64,000 nt of DNA, from positions 31,018,163 through 31,082,162 of the forward strand of contig NC_134510.1 in NCBI RefSeq assembly GCF_027942865.1, read 5' to 3'. The notes beneath the pieces are model-generated. The model worked only from the letters and a program-made list of their open reading frames with translations. It was not told the DNA's origin and made no database searches. Position numbers and translations under genes: made by a program. Each line of letters starts with the position of its first letter. The stretch's first letter is position 1. The stretch is from Odontesthes bonariensis (taxonomy: Eukaryota; Chordata; Actinopteri; Atheriniformes; Atherinopsidae). Shown piece by piece: positions 1 to 12,900 of this stretch.

Positions 1-439
1 GCAAAATCTCACCAAGGATGTTTTACTGTTTTATTGATAGTCAGAATCCTAGATCATGTGCATGTTTTAACTATTCTTTCTCCAAAGACTTTGGCAGGTC
101 CAATATTTAAATGATTCCTTCCCACCAGTGCATCGGAAGTATCTTTTTCTCTATACAACTGATTTCCTTAAACTATTACTTAAATTTTACTGCAATGACT
201 TTCGATATCACTCAACAATTTCCATTAATATTTTTGATTGATTTTTTTGGGGGGGAAATATGCTGATGTGCGTACCATTATTACAGAGAGTGCACAAGGT
301 TCTCCGTGGACAACTATCTACTTATTCATTTGTTTTGACTGTGTAAATATGTTGACTGACTTGATTTGCAGGACACGTGTGCAACGGAGTTTTTGATACT
401 AGGATACTATTTAATTAATATTCAATAGATACCTATTTG
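1..439. other. AT-rich flank, no gene seen
   Basis: No open frame with recognisable protein content and no clear repeat ends. It lies directly upstream of the BED-finger remnant. Confidence 0.5.
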
Positions 440-703
440 GAGCAACAGTGATGGCCAGCAAAAAAAGTTGCTGTTGTATGGCCTTCATCACCAGTTTTGG
501 TGAAAAATACTAAAAGCAAAAATGCTGTTTGGAAGTATTATGAGTACAAAACAGACAATATTGAAAAGGCCAAGGATGCCTGGAAGCTCATATTCAAACA
601 AAGCAGCAAAGTAGTGGTGATGTGGTTGAATAGTGCAGAAAACATGGCAAAGTATCTCACACCAACAACCCAGTCTTTAGGAGGAATTTCAAGAGATAAG
701 TAA
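440..703 (+). pseudogene. Degenerate BED-type zinc finger (hAT/ZBED transposase remnant)
   Basis: The frame ending at 703 reads NAVWKYYEYKTDN, then a KAKDAWKLIFKQ stretch, then SAENMAKYLT. This is the layout of a BED finger: an aromatic VWxYYEY start, a knuckle, then NxAxxLxxH. The cysteines expected in the knuckle are missing (LIFKQSS in their place) and the closing histidines are not evident, so it cannot bind zinc as a normal BED finger. The frame has no ATG near its start and stops after about 70 codons. BED fingers are typical of hAT transposases and of ZBED genes domesticated from them; an old hAT fragment is the simplest reading. Assignment is by motif only. Confidence 0.5.
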
Positions 704-3700
704 AGCTCCTGTTTCAACTACATTGAAGAATTGAAAAAAAAATAAAAAATTTTCCCTGGCTTTATAAAAAATGGCATCAAGTGTCTCTAGTATTTAGTGT
801 CTAGTAGTGTATCTGCATTAGGTTTAAAATTCTAGAATTATGACAACCCTAAATAGCAGAATACCTCATTCTGTAGAAGACCATTGCACATATATAAAAC
901 ACAGAAGACAGTAAGAATAACTGTAGATTATTGATTCACAAAGTTATCCATATGTGCATCCATAAATGGGAAGAAACGGGAACCTTACAGGGCTCAACGG
1001 GACTATGATGTAACATGACTCATATAGGCTGTGCATCTATCTGGCTTTTTGATGGAAATCCATCTAATTATATTCAGTCAATTAGGTTCCTCAAAGCTTA
1101 AATCCTTTTGTCTTTTGTCATGAAGTGCCACATGAAGTTGATGCATTTTGTTTTTCAAGTGAAACACTGGATGTAAAAACAGTTTTAATGTATATAGTAT
1201 GGATTAATCAAATAGAACACAGAGGTGATGTTGGGATTGCAGCTCTATGTTTTTCACAGAGATGTGGCAGCAGGAACATATTTCAGACTAACGCCTCTAC
1301 AGACTGCAGACAGAGCAGCCAAAGTAAAGGAGGAGAAGTTGCAGTGCTTGTTAAAAACAGATGGCACAACCCATGACATGTTACTGAGAAGGAACATTTC
1401 TGCATCCTGGATATTTAAGCGTTGACGTGAGTTTCCATCTTTGTTGTCTGCCAAGAGTTAACCTTTGTTACCTGCTACGCTGCAGGTGATGTCATCAGCT
1501 TAGTTGTTGACAGCTGCAAACAATCCAATGCAATCGTGACAATTTCTGGAGATATCAACCGTGCGTCTCTTTCTGCTACAATTTGTCATTTTACTCATAC
1601 ATTGTTTACTATTTCCTTACTTACACACTTAAATATCAATTTTCAATGAAATAAATATTTAACAGGGATGAATGAAGTATTATTCAACATATCAACTGTT
1701 GGCATAGTTACTATGAAATCAAGAGTGAAAATCAATGTCCCCCTAATGAAAAGTTGAGAAAATTTTATTGATCCTAAAATTTTTAGCCATCGGGTAAAAA
1801 AAAATCTAATTTGTCCAAATTTGACGGTTTTATGTAGATGTTTTCTCTGTAATAGTCTGTGGTTGTTTCACATTCTGCCCATGGTCATTTCCCGATGTTG
1901 TGATTTTGTGCCTACAGCAGTTTTCCCTTTGCCTCTTTATGCTAATGTTTCTCTTTGGTTACCCCACTCCCTCTGTAAAGTTTCTCACAGCCAGGATGTA
2001 AATGTTAAACTGTTTTAACACATATACAGTACCTTTTTAGCCTTACCTAGACTCTACAAAGTGCTTTACCTGTGTTTGTCATTCACTCATTAACACACAG
2101 CTTCTTTTTTATTACATATGTATATACTGTATATATGCCTGTGCACGTATATTTGCACACTATATACAGTATGCAGCTTTTTATGTACTGTTTCCCTACA
2201 GTAACATACCAATAGACATATCAAGGGCAGTGTGTGGGGTTTAGTATTTCACCCAAGGACACTTTGATATGTGGACACACTGACTTGCCAACCTTCAAGA
2301 TGAAAACTGACTACTCTAAAATTCTCAGTCCCAGTCCATCTGTTTCAAAAGGGGGGGTGTATGATGAAAACGTTGTGTTTGATCCTGAGGTCAGTTTTTT
2401 TTTCCTTTTTGAAAGAAGGTGTTGGAAAGTATGAAAATGATACTTCTCTTTTTGATAAACGAATACAAAATAAAACCTGCATAAGACTGGAAATGTCTGT
2501 ATTGGCCTACCCAAAATCCCTAAATTCAGACCAGTATTAGTGTTGTACAATAAGTAAAATAGCTCAATATTTTTATTCATTAAAAACTACGATGCCCTCT
2601 ATAGATAGGCAAAGGTAATCTCATGATTGCATCAGGACAAACTTGTATGCAGTTTACAGGGGATTTTTTTTTTCACAGCAGAACGGGTAACCTTGAAGAC
2701 GAGAAGGAATTAACTTAAAAATTTGAACGAAAACAATATGCGGGTCCTTCCGCATCATTCCTCTTTCCCTACTATGAGGACATAGAACTAGTACCTTCAA
2801 AACCTACAAAAAGTTATTTTTCTATAGCTCAGTATTTTATGTAATTTGCTTGGTGAAATAGTCATTTTATAAAGATGTATTTGTTTTTTTTGTGACGGAA
2901 AATGTCATAGATATGCCTTTCTGTTTTTTAATCTACATTATTTGTTAATTGATTAATTGATTGATTTTAATTTTCTTTTTGGAATGCAATTATTTTTAAT
3001 GAATAAATCTGTTAAGGTGTATCATGCTGTAGTCGAGAGATACTGACCAGCTGTGTCTGTCCACTTGAGATGCTCCGATGTCTCTTCTTCAATGATGATC
3101 TCTGAAATGCAACCTACAGTAGACCTGCAGTCACATGACAGAATGAAAAAAAATACTCTTGAGAAAACTAAACACAAAAAGACTTTTTGTATGACTGTTG
3201 CAATTCATAATGGGAGCATGATTATCGGATACTTATCTAAATTATGTGAAATCTGATTCTGTTTACATGAGTCTGTGCTGCACCTAATGTTCCTGTGAGC
3301 TTGTGAGTGGGAGTGACTCTTTGGTGTGGTGTACATTACCCTCTGTTGTTAAATTCTGACCCAGGCTCACAATAATCCCCATGCATATTTCATAGACTCC
3401 CAGTGACAGCGAGGGCACATATCCATTACTGACCTGGCTGCTGCAACCTCCACTGCTGTGACCAGAGGAGAAAGATTACGAAAAGTGGACTGGAAAGAGC
3501 AGGAGCAAGGGGGTTGATGAGTGTGATACAAAGAAAGAATTAAGTGGTAACTGAGAGGAGGAGGAGAGCGGCAGAGGTGACAAACTGCTGAAACCTGTGC
3601 TAGCTCAAGATGATGGATTCACAGCGAGGGAACAGATATATTCGTATTTAACATATACAACAGCAAGCGAGCCCTGTCAGAGTCGTGTCACTGATGGTGC

Positions 3701-3728
3701 ACCAGTGATCTATTTATTTTCCTTTCAG
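704..3728. other. Non-coding sequence upstream of the protease gene
   Basis: Short frames here have no recognisable domains. At 2232-2290 a stretch about a 'cccaaggacact' motif looks like a fragment of a common teleost dispersed repeat, but no ends are visible. A purine-rich stretch at about 3480-3600 could be transcribed leader, but no convincing splice donor follows it. Confidence 0.4.
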
Positions 3729-3817
3729 GATGCTTGAATAAGTGCAAGAAGACACAAGTGGATGAATACTCTTTTGCATACAAATGAAGCTGCAAAGTTA
3801 TATGGCTGATTTTTAAG
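3729..3817 (+). other. Probable 5' UTR exon of the TMPRSS-like gene, with a short upstream ORF
   Basis: A pyrimidine tract ending TTTCAG at 3728 and the donor AAG|GTGAGT at 3817/3818 bracket an 89-base exon. The next acceptor (TTTGCAG, 3976) leads into the exon carrying the main ATG at 3991. The UTR exon holds an ATG at 3784 that opens a 10-codon frame closed by TAA just before the donor, so it would act as an upstream ORF. The exon is inferred from splice consensus only. Confidence 0.5.
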
Positions 3818-3990
3818 GTGAGTACACAAATAACATTTTACGAATAATATTTTTGTTTTATTTGTAAATGGTTCTAACAGGGCACGACAGAGCTAATGTT
3901 TGATGGTTTTCAAGTAAATTTTTACCTACTTTTTGTTCTAAGTTCAACATGGTCATCATTTTTATTTCCTTTGCAGGATTTGTCGTTTCC

Positions 3991-6900
3991 ATGTCAATGT
4001 CACTCCTCTCATCACAGCCAAGCACATCTACTGAGCTGGTTTCAGTCCACGGGCCACACAGTATCACTCATCCATGTAAATATACTCCACCTTGCATAAC
4101 TGCTCTTTGTGACTTTAAAAGTATGGATCTGCAGGCCCAAACAAACAGCACAAGCTCATCTCACGCAGAGCTGCCAGTGGATACCTCAAACAAATCCCTT
4201 GAGCAAGGGTCATCAACATCTTTTCAGAGTCCAGCCAAACATCAAATATTAAGCATATCATCTCTGGTCCCTTCAACGGTCCTCACACTGATACCTTTCT
4301 GTGAACCCACACCTACTGGAAACTTGTATCCAGAATTTCCATCGTCTTCTGATATAACATCAGAGCCTCCTGGAACGGTATCTTCTCACTCTGCATCCTC
4401 AGAGACCCAAGATCAGACAACTGTGCCTTCACCACTTTCTTGTAGTGATAATCCTGCAGAACTTCAGCAGAGAAAGCCATCAGATGAATACCCAGTGGAG
4501 GAGAGATCAGTAGGTCTAATGTTACCCAAGGAGCTCCATAATGAAGATCCAGGTATGGTAATAATTAAAGGTGGTACTTTGATGCAGGGTTTTGATAAGG
4601 TTTCTTAAAGCCATTCTTTTTATTTAAACCAACACAGACCCAAGACACTTAAAAGCATTAAGCATTAAGCTGCTCTGGTCAAATCTTCACTAACCTTTAA
4701 GGGTAATCTATACATGGCTAAAGGTTTTCAAATGTTATACCAATGAGACGTAGGAAACCTTGGCCCTAAATGACTGCTATCACAGTTTAACCTCTTGCTG
4801 GTCAAATCGATTGATACATGGTGCAGGTAGAGTCAGTTATTCCACACCATTACAGGAAAAGTGTGTTTATACAGTTAATGAAGAATTGTTTTTCTGAAAC
4901 TAAGTGCCACCATACCATCTGCCAGCTACTGAATATCTACCCCTTTCCCCCTTTTTTTCCACTAAAACAGCCCTGACCCATTGAGATGTACTCAGCTAGA
5001 TATTAGAAGGTATACTTTGGTATCTGACACAAAGGTGCCAGTTGTAGTCTTAAAGTGCTGTAAGTTATGAATGTGGTCTCTGTGCATCAGTGTTTTTTGT
5101 CCAACACATCCCACAGATGCTTGATTGGATTTAAATCTTGAGAATTTAACGAGCAAGTTGTTCCTCAAAGTTGTTCTGTTGCTCAAACCTTCCCTTAGCC
5201 TTTCTTATTTAGTGACAGAGAGCATAATTATGTTGAAGAAGGCCACTGCCATCAGGGAACCCCATTTCTATGAAGGGGTCCACTTGGTCAGCAACAATGT
5301 TTAGGCAGATGGTGCATGTCTAAAGTAACATCTACATATTAAGGAGGACCCAAAGTTTCCTTGCAGGACATCGCTGAAAGCATCACATTGCCTCTCCTAG
5401 CTTGCCTTTTCCCCACAGTCAATCCACTTCCTCCCAGTACATAGACCCAGCCTTCCAAATGGCGTACAAGGAGTCATCCTCTTCCATTACTCCTTGATCT
5501 AATTTTGATGTTCACAATGCCCGTTCATGGTGCTTTTGGCGGTGAACACATGTCAGCATCTGCACCTTGACGAGTCTGTGGTTATGCAGCACCATGTAAA
5601 AACCATAAAAACTATAATCCAGTGTTTGCAATGTAAACCATTCTATCAGAACCAGCATAAACGTTTAGCAAATTGAGCTACAGTGTCTCTTTTATTCTGT
5701 TGGACAACATGGGCCTGCTTCCTCTCCGCACATGCATCAGTGAGCCTAGCCGCTGCAGATTGGAGCCACAAAAGCTGCAGTTGTGGAGATACTGACCCAG
5801 CCACCTATCCATCAAAATTTGTCCTCTGTCAAGTTGCTTTAATTATTTTTGTCTCCCCCTTATTTCCTGTTCCTTACATCATTTTCAAATACATTTTTCA
5901 TTCTTAGTATTTGCCACAGCATTGCAAACTGACAAGCTGTTAAATGATGGAAACTATTGGTATGCTCAGCAGGGAAGATGTGAGTACAATGCTTGGTAGC
6001 ACATCTCTCCAGCTAAGCTGAGCAACACTTCTGACCCTTCAAAGCTTGTGAGTTTTCAATATTGCAAAATAATACATTGAGCTCTCATCAGAGTTGAAAT
6101 ATGCAATATTATGAACACGGACAGCAAACAATTAGTTTCTATGTGAATATATAGTATCCTACTGGCACTTGAGTGCAGTGTATTCCTGTTTGTGTTGTGA
6201 CAGCTGCTCTGGTCATTTGTGCGTGATAGTGCATGTGAGTCACTGCCAAGCACTCTGGAGGAGTCAGACTTTTCTAATTATTTTTTGTGGTGCATGTTTC
6301 AACAACTCAGGCCTGTTTTACACATTACTCACAACAAGATTGTGCCAAAAAGAGGGATCAGGCTGTTTGTGATTAAACTGCAGATGATTAAAATGTAAGC
6401 ATTGGAAAATAAAACTACCATTGAAGTATTTTTCTATCAATTTGATGTTTGATCTGAGCTTTAAGGCTGTTTACTTTATGCCCTCTCATACCATGATAAC
6501 GTGTAAATTAATTAAATTAAAGGAGCTGTTTATTGCCTCCCTTATGTTATTTTGACCTAAGCTTGTGAAAAAGGAGCAGGATATGTCTCCTTTCAGAATG
6601 CCAATAAGAAGTTGGCCAAATCAGACATCTCACCTTTGAATAATGGGACAAGCAGAGGTGTGTTAATGAGTTCTGCTTTTGCACATGTTCCACAGAAAAA
6701 TAGGATGCACAATTGAAGAAGTGGAATACAACCCTAGCTCATACACCCAAGCTTGTCCTAGCCTGTATTGACTAAAAGCAGCTCTATTAAAGATATCCTC
6801 TCATCAGCCTTACACCGCGACAGACAGTTGTCCTTGGATGATTCCCTGGAGGCTAAATGTTAGAAATTGAATATTATCTTAAATTAACAAGCAAAGATTG

Positions 6901-9900
6901 AGATATTATTTTCCTTTAATTATTTGTGTCAAAAAGACCTGGTCTCTCACTACACAGACAGAACATCCTGTTCCCCTGATCTTTTGAAGCAATGACATAC
7001 CAAGCTTTTGTCATTTTTTTTTCTGCCATGCTGGTGTAATTTTTTTCCATCTATATTTCAAGAAATTGCACTATTATCAGGCAGCACTAATGGTGGTGTG
7101 GTGGTTACTGTCACTTCACTCCGTGGAGTTTGCACGTTCTTTGCGTGTGTGCATGGATTCGCTCCAGGTAGACTGACTCCCTTCTGCAGTCAAAAAACGT
7201 GCATCTTAGGCTAACTGGTGATTCTAAATTGACCATAAGAGTGGGTTTTGGTTTGATTGTTTCTGCGTTGACCCTGTGATGGACTGGCAACCTAATGCCC
7301 AATGGCAGCCCCCCCACCACAACCCTATAGGGCAGGTGTGGAAGATGAATGGATGGACTAACCTAATTATTACACACTTAATAAGATAGTTTCCACAATG
7401 CATCATTCTCTAACTTCTATAAATGTGTGTGATTCGTCATCTTTGCTGTTTTATTATAAAGCAGTCTGATGCAATCTTTATATAACATAATTACCATCCA
7501 TGAACTGCATCTCTAAATCAAACCCAGCCCTCCCTCTATCTTGGACAAAGCGATGCCTCACCAGCTCTGAGATTGTATAGATGCAATAGCATTTGTTACA
7601 GTTTCTGTAAGTATATCTTTAGAACACAGTTTCGAGGCAGCTGCATACAGTGTCAATAATAATATCTTGATGTAGAATAGTTCAGATATGTATCCTTTTT
7701 TATTGTTGTTGGACCTCAAAGTGACCTCTGTCTGTTGGCTATGACATAATTTGAAGATCATGGATGTGACAGGTAGAATTTTTCTCATCACATCAAGTAG
7801 ATGGAATAAACAGAAATCAGTTAGTGCTGAAAATATTTCATCACTCTGTAGGGGTGCCTCATTTTTCATTTAAAACTGTATATATTGATAATGCCATATT
7901 CGAGTAGGCTGTTTAATTCACGAAATTATTATTCATCAGGCATTAACTTAAATCATTTGTTTCATTTAACTGAAAATTTGCCTAAAATCATTGAGTAAAC
8001 TCAAGTACCATGTACCATACTAAGCAGTTCCATGCCTTGTTTTCTCTTTAAGTTATTCCCTAATCAGTTTATCAGGATTTGAAACGGAAAGATTAAAAAA
8101 TATAATCCTTTTAATTTATTGTCAGCCCATTGCATCTCAGCTTCATGTAAATAGAAGAGGATACTCTTCTTATCCTCCATTTACAGTTGAGGAAAAGCTT
8201 TTTTAATCTAGTAGTATGCAATCATAGTACTTATATGCCACAGTATTTTTTTTAATGTTTTAAAATGATTTTTTTTGGCTTGTTATGCCTTTAATGGATA
8301 GGACAGTTAAGAGAGACAGGAAGCAGGGGGCAGAGAGAGGGGGAACGACATGCAGCAAAGAGCTGTCCAATGCAGGACTTGAACCGGGGCCAGCTGCAGC
8401 GAGGACTGTAGCCTCTTGTACATGGGGCGCCTGCTCAACCCACTAAACCATGGACCACCCCATATGCCAAAGTATTAACAATCAAAACACTACATGACAC
8501 ACAAAGAAAAGAGTCTTCAAGAAAAGTAGCATAAACCAACTCCCAGAGTTCATGACTCACTCACCTTTACTCTTCTCAAAACATGACAGTCATCCTCCCC
8601 GCTGTCAGGCTTTCATCAGCAGCTGGAGAGGCGTTCCACATTACACTTGCACTCATCCGCCTCAGGTACCCGTCGCTCAAGCAGAAGATTGACTTCAAAA
8701 TGTTTTATCCTAAATGTATTTCATGCCACTCAAGCTTTGCCTCCCAGAAAGGATCAACCCTGTATTCAGTCCACAAAGGCCTTTTGATTATCAGTCCTTA
8801 AACACTGCTGGACAAAATCAACTTAACTCTAAAGAGCACACTGGCATGCTTAGTCACTTAGTCACAAGGAATTTTTTCTTTTTATAACTTTTTTTTGTCA
8901 AATGTTCTCTTATTTTTAATTTTCGTTATGAATACAATATGTACTGGGAATGAATGTAAGTGTGCTTTAAAAGGGGATTGCGTATCTTATAAACAATTTT
9001 CTAGCATTCACTTAACCCATCATGTTATCTTTCATCTGTTTTGCTGGTGTAAGTGTAGTGCTGGTTTTGAAGTTTTGCATTTGGATCTTGTGACACAAAC
9101 GTTTTGTTATTCAGACCTCTTTATATAAATGTGTAAAATAGTGTAGAGAGATGTAAAGACCACAAACACAAGTTACCTTGAACTTTTTTTATTTTACACA
9201 GTTACACAGATAATTTTTTCAAATGAAACATTTATAACTGCTTTATTCAATTGCTACGTATGAAGCTAAGTGTCGGCCATAATGAGAAGAATAAAATAAA
9301 AAAAACACGTTTTACAACATGAATTGGACAAAATACTGTTACATGATACAGTTAATTCAGTTAATAAGTTTCAATTAATTTGTTCGCTGGTTTTGATTCA
9401 GATGCAAAAAATATAATCTCCTAATTTGATAAAGTTCTTCCTCCTGTTTTTTCATTGGTTGATTTCCATGCTTAAGTTAATTTGTGGCCCCAAGAGAGAA
9501 AGCATTCCATCACTTTGGTCAAATAATGTGCATGATGTGAGCTGCACATGCAGAACAGTCCCATGGCTGTTCTTATCTCTAGCTAAATAGTTTTAAATGC
9601 CTCGTACTGAACTGAAAAAGTGGTTTAGTTATCCAAAGTCAAACAAACAGCTAACAGAAACAAATGTGATGTTAAAAATTAAATAGTTTAAAAACACTTA
9701 ATTGAACAATAGACAAATCCCGGTCTGTTTTCTAAATTCCTGATTAAAGAAAAAAAGTCAAAAAACAGTCCCAAATAATTTAGGTTTGGTTTCAGCTTAT
9801 CTGATGCCAACCCCTGCCCCCTCTGCAAATTTTTCTGTCCCCCTTCTTAATTCCATTTTGTCTTACGGAGGGAGCTAGAGCAGCTGATGTTGTGTGAAAG

Positions 9901-12900
9901 AGTCACATACATCTTAGAGTATTCACCAGTCCACCACAGGGCTAACACAGAGAGGCCAGACACGCTCACACGCTCACCTACAACGAGTTCAGAATCAACA
10001 ATTAACCTAATCTAACATGAGTTATCACATGGTGATAACTCATGCAGGCTGATGGTATCACACAGTCCGAGGAGATTGGTTTGGAGGACCCAAATGTGGA
10101 AAACAGCGGTCTAGATTCAGCAAATTAATAATTAAAATATTTATTGAAAAAAAAAAAAAAAAAGCAAGGCTACATTTAAGATGCAAAATACTATATGAAT
10201 AAAACAACAATACAATGGGGGAAAAAAAATAACTCCAAGGATCTGACAAGGTTATAAGCTTGAATACAGGGAGGAAAAGGGAAAGCAGCTGTGAATGATT
10301 AACAGTTGAGTGTGGAAGGGAGCCTGAGAAAACTGAGGAAAACTGTGGGTAATGACAAGACCTAAACACAGTAACAAAGTACCAACTTACAAAAACAGAG
10401 TAAATCAAAGAACTAAGATCTAAATAACCCATAGAAAAGACTTCGAAACTAAAGGACAGGAAAAAAAACAAAAAAAAAAACATAGATCATGAAATCATGA
10501 GGCTATTCACTTCCACAAAGGAAGGCCCAAGCCAGCAGGCAGGTCTGAACTCCCAAACTTCAAGTTGTCAGGCGACAGTGCTAACCAGTGTTCCACTGTT
10601 CCGCCCAAGAATGAGAGACGGTATGATGAAACACGTATGCAACGGCAATAACAACAGTATTTGGGTCATAATATCTGATGGGTCACAGACTCTGTTGTTA
10701 CATTAGAAGACTGTTTTGTTGATTTTATTCTCTGTAATACAGTTCTCTTGCAAGAGCAAATTAACCACAACAAGAGGACAAAAACAAAAGCAAAACTGAA
10801 CCAAAACATGGGAACAAATTGTACCTTCTGAACACACAATAGCATCTTGTGTGTTGATTGTATCAAAATGCCAGTTTCTGTGCTGAGGCCATGTGCAATC
10901 TTAACTTCTCTCTGTTCGTGTCTCTGCTGGCTTTGTTGCTTTGAAAGGCTGGTTTTTAAACAATCATATTCTAACATCAGCGAATAAAAACACCAGTTTT
11001 GTCCTGTGATGTCCAAGTTGAAATGTGTGTTTCACAAACCTACACATTCTTTGCAGGAGCTCCAAGAAATGTCATTTTAGTTTGTTTCTTTAAGTTTTTG
11101 ATGGATGGATGGATAGATAGACCCTTTTTTGTCTGTTATGGATAGAACAGAAAGGACAGATAGAGGTGGCACATCCTAATCCTGAACCTGGAGTCAGGTT
11201 ATCTTGATACTTAAGTCTTAATGCACTGTTAAATGATCTGTTTGTTTGTCTGTAGGTGCAAACAGTCAAGCTTGTACATCCCGTGAGCTGCTAGCAATAG
11301 TGGGAATCCCAGTCATTATCAAACTGGTCATCACCTCTGCTCTTTTGGGTATGTGACATCACCTGCTCTATCTACTGTTGAAGTAGTCATTCTTTTGCAG
11401 CAATAACATTAGCAACAGCATAACATAGCAATAACAACAGCATGTTCGCACTAAGTTCCATCGAACCATGTGTAACATGAATTCTGCAGATAAGATTAAT
11501 TGTTTAACTGACTTCTCCATATGGTTATCACTCACATTAGAAAAAAAGAAAGTGTGTCTTTTTATCACACTGTACAACTCTCCCACCTTTCAAGAGGTGT
11601 TTTTCAAACTACATACACTAATACACACTAATTAGTATATAGATGGAATAGCTGCACATTAGAGGGTATGTATTAGAGAAAACTGCCTTAGAATGATAAA
11701 TTGAAATCAAACCCAATCATATAATTTAACCATAGTCATGTCTGTTGCTCATTGGGCAGCATGCATATTTAATGGTTGGGTCTGTGTTAGCAGGATGGAA
11801 TTCAAATTATATGAAAAGACACACATGTAGCTTTTTCTTGAAATTTGACTGATCATCTTCTTTTAGAAAACTGATACAAGAGAGCAAAGAAGTGGAAAAT
11901 TTTGCATTCTGCTGTTCATGTTATTCAGTCAAAGTTATTTGCCAAGAATCCAGTTAAACAAGCTGTGATGATTTTGCACATAAAAAATATATTAATGGAT
12001 TTTGTTTTGATATTCTTGATCTGCTTAAGGTAACTTAGAGCATCATCGTTTTTCTTGTCTCTTCAATTTAGTTAAGTTCCTGGTATTCCCCTCTGAGTTA
12101 GGTGAATCAGCCCCTCTCTGTGATGTGGAAGGGAGCTGCAGTAAACCAAGTCAGTGGCCTTTTCTGTCTAAGAATCCAGTGAATCAGACCGGAAACATCA
12201 CTGCAGGTAATGAATGTGAAACTCACTAAATGATTAATGGGTGCAGAGCTTTGGGAATTTTAATATTCATTCCAAGTCTCTGCTTATCTGTCATAGTGTA
12301 CCGGTAATTACATTTCCATCGGGTGTCTTAAAGTTATAGCTCTAAGTTTCAAAGCTTTGTCACTGAAGAATATTACCAGAATCATTCATCATAACTAAGT
12401 GTAATGAGTTCCATAACTTTGTGGACAGGCTTGTTTATGTGAGTCTGTATTTTCTGTCTGTGGTTCTTGCATGCTTCCTTTCTAAATTGTTATCTCAAAT
12501 CCAGATTGCCCAGTTCTGGTCAGTGATGGCCGCCGTATTGTTGGAGGGACCTTAGCAGAAGAGAACAAATGGGGCTGGCAAGTCAGCATGCACTGGAGGG
12601 GGAATCATGTCTGCGGTGGTGCAATCATCTCTCCTCACTGGGTTATCACAGCAGGGCACTGCTTTGTTGAGTAAGAGGTGGAAATATGGGATGACAGTAA
12701 AAGATAAGGGGTTAACGGGTCAGGCGGAGAAAAAGATGTAGTTCAGTCAGCCATCTCTTATCAGTGTTTCCGTATATGATTGTGATTTTATGTTCAAAAC
12801 AAGATGAAGCAATGGTGTTTGAGCATGACAGATGGCTCTCTGTCTTCAGGGGCTCTCTGAGCCCGCTGAATGTTTAATTAGGATTCCAAACACTTGCTGC

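Larger units (their letters stand above)
9885..10600 (-). repeat. Reverse-oriented copy of the SINE-like repeat, split by another repeat
   Basis: The left part (to about 10020) reads the complement of the family tail: 'caccagtccaccacagggct', then 'gaatcaacaattaacctaa'. The right part (about 10505-10600) reads the complement of its head: 'tgaactcccaaact', then 'aggcgacagtgctaacca'. The middle is replaced by the unrelated repeat at 10046-10500. This is a nested insertion and dates the inner element as younger. Confidence 0.7.

Noticed and set aside
1125-1454. Overlapping frames on both strands near 1.1-1.5 kb, with a CTGCAG acceptor-like site at about 1486
   Set aside because: No frame continues across a donor with recognisable protein content; considered as an upstream exon and not supported.
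5683-5907. 74-codon plus-strand frame
   Set aside because: Antisense of the decayed Tc1-like transposase.
7558-7869. 103-codon minus-strand frame
   Set aside because: No motif, no splice context; probably chance.
8375-8450. tRNA gene on the minus strand
   Set aside because: The A and B boxes belong to a SINE head with target duplications; no complete cloverleaf is apparent.
10058-10483. 141-codon minus-strand open frame
   Set aside because: Phe-rich product of A-rich repeat sequence; lies inside the dispersed repeat.
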